From contig NZ_JHXQ01000004.1 in NCBI RefSeq assembly GCF_000621665.1, forward strand, positions 186,001 through 250,000: a DNA stretch of 64,000 nucleotides. The letters are read 5' to 3'. Origin of the DNA: Allorhizobium undicola ORS 992 = ATCC 700741. GTDB lineage: Bacteria > Pseudomonadota > Alphaproteobacteria > Rhizobiales > Rhizobiaceae. Below, one piece after another: positions 61,338 to 64,000 of the stretch. The position numbers and the translations under genes are program-made. How positions within the stretch are numbered: position 1 is the stretch's first letter; every line of letters begins with the position of its first letter. Below the pieces are notes generated by a model. It searched no databases. It was not told the DNA's origin and saw only the letters and a program-made list of their open reading frames with translations.

Positions 61338-63935
61338 ATGAGCAGAACCTCGCTGGCAGCAATGGAAAGACGATCGCCGCGCAGCATCGTGTTCGGCTTT
61401 GTCTATCGTCAGTTTCTGGCATTGGTCGGCTTTTCCATTTTTCTTGTGCTGATGGCGGCTGTGGCGGCACTGGCCACGTGGAATGTCACAGATCCCAGCC
61501 TGTCCTATGCCACGGCCCGCGAACCCACGAATATCCTCGGCTATTCCGGCGCCGTTTTTTCAGACCTCGCCATGCAGTTTCTGGGGCTTTCGGCGGTGCT
61601 CTCGCTGCTTCCGGTTCTGGCATGGTCGCTTTCGCTGATTTCCGGACGCCGCATTCGCCGCCTTCCCAAGCGATTGCTCGCCTGGGGCGCCAGTGCCGTG
61701 ACCGGCTCGGCGGTTCTGGGCTGCTTTGCACCTCCGGCGACATGGCCTTTGCCCAACGGCATTGGCGGCGTGATCGGCGACATGATTCTGCGGTTTCCAG
61801 CCCTTTTCATCGGGGCCTATCCCACCGGTACTTTCGCCATGGTGCTGGGTGCAGTCTTCTGCATTCCCATGGTCTGGCTCATGCTGTTTGCCGCGGGCAT
61901 CATCGGCACGGAAGATGACGACGACATTGTCGAGCCTCCGCTTCGCGAAGAAAGCCGCTCCAAGGCCATCGCCATCGATGACGAGGAAGACGAGCCATCG
62001 GGCAGTCTTGCACTGTTTTTCGGCTGGGTGGGCCATGCCTGGTTTACCTCGCAGGCCAGGCTGCGGCGTATTGCCGGTCTGCCGCCACTGCGCCGGGAGC
62101 GGGCCGACTTCGATCAACCCTATGATTTCAACGAGGACGGCGAATTTGCCGCGCCGCTGGCGGAGCCACGCGGCGAACGCCGCGCCGATCCCTCCTTCGC
62201 GCCTGCGACCCGCCGCCGGATCGGTGCACCTTCGGTTGCCCTTGAAGACGAACTGGACATGCCGATGCCGGACCTGCGGGCCAGAGGCCGCTCGCATGAC
62301 GACATTCTCTTCGATGACGAGGAAGACGATCCGGCCCCCCAGCCTGCGCGCCGCCGCGTAGCGCCGCCGCCGGCGGAACGCTCGCGCCCCGCCACCTTCG
62401 TGCCGAACAATGGCCGCGGCTACCAATTGCCATCCATCGAGCTTCTGGCGCCGCCACGCAGCGTTGCCAAGGATGCCAGCCTCTCCGCCGACCAGCTCGA
62501 ACACAATGCCCGCATGTTGGAAGGCGTTCTGGAAGACTTTGGCGTCAAGGGCGACATCATCGAAGTGCGCCCCGGCCCCGTCGTCACCCTTTATGAACTG
62601 GAACCCGCGCCGGGCATCAAATCCTCCCGCGTCATCGGGCTTGCCGATGACATTGCACGCTCCATGAGTGCCATCGCCGCCCGTGTCGCGGTCGTGCCCG
62701 GCCGCAATGCCATTGGCATCGAGCTACCCAATCGCAGCCGTGAAACGGTCTTCCTGCGCGAATTGCTGTCCAACCGTGAATTCGAAGGCTCCAAGGCCAA
62801 GCTGCCCATGGCGCTGGGCAAGACCATCGGTGGCGAACCGGTGATTGCCGATCTTGCCAAGATGCCGCATCTTCTGGTCGCCGGCACCACCGGCTCCGGC
62901 AAGTCGGTGGCGGTCAACACCATGATCCTGTCGCTGATCTACCGCCTGCCGCCGGAGAAATGCCGCCTCATCATGATCGACCCGAAAATGCTGGAACTGT
63001 CGATCTATGACGGTATTCCGCATCTGCTCTCCCCCGTCGTCACCGATCCGAAGAAGGCCGTCGTGGCGCTGAAATGGACGGTGCGGGAGATGGAAGAGCG
63101 CTACAAGAAAATGTCAAAGATCGGTGTGCGCAACATCGACGGCTTCAACAGCCGCGTCGAGCAGGCCATCGAGAAGGGCGAGGTTTTGACCCGCACCGTG
63201 CAGACCGGATTCGACCGGCAGACAGGCGAGGCCATCTATGAAACCGAAACCTTCGACCTGAAACCCATTCCCTATATCGTCGTCATCATCGACGAAATGG
63301 CCGACCTGATGATGGTTGCAGGCAAGGACATCGAGGGCGCGGTGCAGCGACTGGCGCAAATGGCGCGCGCTGCGGGCATCCACGTCATCATGGCCACGCA
63401 GCGCCCCTCGGTGGATGTCATTACCGGCACGATCAAGGCAAACTTCCCCACGCGCATCTCCTTCCAGGTCACATCCAAGATCGACAGCCGCACCATTCTG
63501 GGCGAGCAGGGCGCGGAACAATTGCTGGGCATGGGCGACATGCTCTACATGGCGGGCGGCGGGCGCATCCAGCGCGTTCACGGGCCATTCGTCTCCGACA
63601 ACGAGGTGGAAGACATCGTTGCCTATCTGAAAACGCAAGGCGCGCCCGACTATCTGGATGCCGTCACCATCGACGAGGATGACGAAGACGGCGGCGGCCC
63701 TGCCGGAACCGGCAATCTTGCTGAATCCGACGATCCCTACGATCAGGCGGTCGCCATCGTGCTGCGCGACGGCAAGGCCTCGACCTCCTACATCCAGCGC
63801 CGCCTGGGCATCGGCTACAACAGGGCCGCCTCGCTCATCGAGCGCATGGAGCAGGAAGGGATTATCGGCCCCGCCAATCACGCCGGCAAGCGCGAGATCC
63901 TTGTTCCAACCGAAGCCGACATCGTGGAGCGTTGA
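61338..63935 (+). CDS. ftsK: DNA translocase FtsK
   Basis: This 865-residue protein has four N-terminal membrane helices (residues about 20-190), a linker of about 200 residues rich in Pro, Arg and Asp/Glu, and the motor domain with Walker [17 protein letters not shown] and Walker [15 protein letters not shown]. The C-terminal winged-helix gamma domain includes [22 protein letters not shown], which reads KOPS sites. It pumps chromosomes during division and helps XerCD. The start ATG at 61338 lacks a strong ribosome binding site. Confidence 0.97.
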   Translation: MSRTSLAAMERRSPRSIVFGFVYRQFLALVGFSIFLVLMAAVAALATWNVTDPSLSYATAREPTNILGYSGAVFSDLAMQFLGLSAVLSLLPVLAWSLSLISGRRIRRLPKRLLAWGASAVTGSAVLGCFAPPATWPLPNGIGGVIGDMILRFPALFIGAYPTGTFAMVLGAVFCIPMVWLMLFAAGIIGTEDDDDIVEPPLREESRSKAIAIDDEEDEPSGSLALFFGWVGHAWFTSQARLRRIAGLPPLRRERADFDQPYDFNEDGEFAAPLAEPRGERRADPSFAPATRRRIGAPSVALEDELDMPMPDLRARGRSHDDILFDDEEDDPAPQPARRRVAPPPAERSRPATFVPNNGRGYQLPSIELLAPPRSVAKDASLSADQLEHNARMLEGVLEDFGVKGDIIEVRPGPVVTLYELEPAPGIKSSRVIGLADDIARSMSAIAARVAVVPGRNAIGIELPNRSRETVFLRELLSNREFEGSKAKLPMALGKTIGGEPVIADLAKMPHLLVAGTTGSGKSVAVNTMILSLIYRLPPEKCRLIMIDPKMLELSIYDGIPHLLSPVVTDPKKAVVALKWTVREMEERYKKMSKIGVRNIDGFNSRVEQAIEKGEVLTRTVQTGFDRQTGEAIYETETFDLKPIPYIVVIIDEMADLMMVAGKDIEGAVQRLAQMARAAGIHVIMATQRPSVDVITGTIKANFPTRISFQVTSKIDSRTILGEQGAEQLLGMGDMLYMAGGGRIQRVHGPFVSDNEVEDIVAYLKTQGAPDYLDAVTIDEDDEDGGGPAGTGNLAESDDPYDQAVAIVLRDGKASTSYIQRRLGIGYNRAASLIERMEQEGIIGPANHAGKREILVPTEADIVER

Positions 63936-63955
63936 CCGGCATAACCGGCCACGGG

Positions 63956-63994
63956 AACGCCCGGCGGCGTCCATCGTTAACAAGGCCGGGCGTT
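63956..63994. repeat. 10-bp inverted repeat and CGTTAACAAG direct repeat after ftsK
   Basis: AACGCCCGGC (63956-63965) is the reverse complement of 63985-63994. Overlapping it, CGTTAACAAG occurs twice (63975-63984 and 63991-64000). No T-run is visible before the window ends. It may be the ftsK transcript end or part of the next gene's promoter. Confidence 0.45.
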
Positions 63995-64000
63995 AACAAG

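Overview
The window is a gene-dense, GC-rich chromosomal segment of an alphaproteobacterium of the order Rhizobiales, most likely in the Brucella/Ochrobactrum group. This is inferred from protein content and gene order, since no database search was possible. Supporting signs are an alphaproteobacterial ybhL-type leader, a SAM-II riboswitch in front of metA, a CenR/OtpR-type response regulator followed by a small cyclic-nucleotide-binding protein, an RpoH2-type sigma factor, a CtrA-type box before ftsK, and several palindromic intergenic repeats of the kind common in these genomes. Almost everything is core metabolism, envelope, transport or regulation. No prophage, transposase, CRISPR array, plasmid function or classical genomic island was seen.

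Layout. 1-5.7 kb: end of an FtsX-type ABC permease, a Bax-inhibitor-1 protein behind a structured leader, a GNAT acetyltransferase, an AT-richer acyltransferase followed by strong hairpins, DUF2794 and DUF1223 proteins. 6.0-12.6 kb: acnA, divergent from the cytochrome c maturation cluster ccmABCD-ccmG, then rplS. 12.9-18.2 kb: a small exported protein heading an iron/cobalamin-type ABC importer, then an amino-acid binding protein with its permease but no ATPase. 18.2-23.8 kb: a divergent glycosyltransferase pair (GT2 and a SPINDLY/OGT-like TPR enzyme), leuC, an aldo/keto reductase. 23.9-27.6 kb: a YkuD-type protein, cenR plus the cyclic-nucleotide-binding gene, an M48 lipoprotein protease. 27.8-31.3 kb: thiBPQ under a TPP riboswitch. 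31.5-36.3 kb: an SbmA/BacA-like ABC half-transporter with a ruined ATPase domain, galM, metA under SAM-II, thiN. 36.3-43.3 kb: an ABC-F ATPase, purH, a chemoreceptor, rpoH2. 43.6-48.8 kb: rppH, a divergent polysaccharide deacetylase, ctpA, an EnvC-like protein and a DUF1674 protein, all leftward. 48.9-59.0 kb: htpX-rsmB-heparinase, tRNA-Gly, ProXp-like deacylase, CnoX-like thioredoxin-TPR, Lon-N-domain protein, Trm112-like protein, a UbiH-family hydroxylase and tesB. 59.2-63.9 kb: glnK-amtB behind a probable sigma-54 promoter, and ftsK behind a CtrA-type box.

The most interesting signals lie between genes. Palindromic repeats sit so that their terminal TAG/TAA/TGA triplet is exactly the stop codon of five different genes (AKR, purH, chemoreceptor, rpoH2, Trm112). 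One of these repeats carries a 246-bp nested palindromic element bounded by a perfect 9-bp direct repeat, and another repeat copy in the window serves as the empty site. Another repeat seems to supply the ribosome binding site and start codon of the M48 protease. Other points worth a second look are a 12-codon leader ORF with a near-ideal ribosome binding site directly before rplS, the inactivated ATPase domain of the SbmA-like transporter, and a MetA whose key residue predicts acetyl- rather than succinyl-CoA use.
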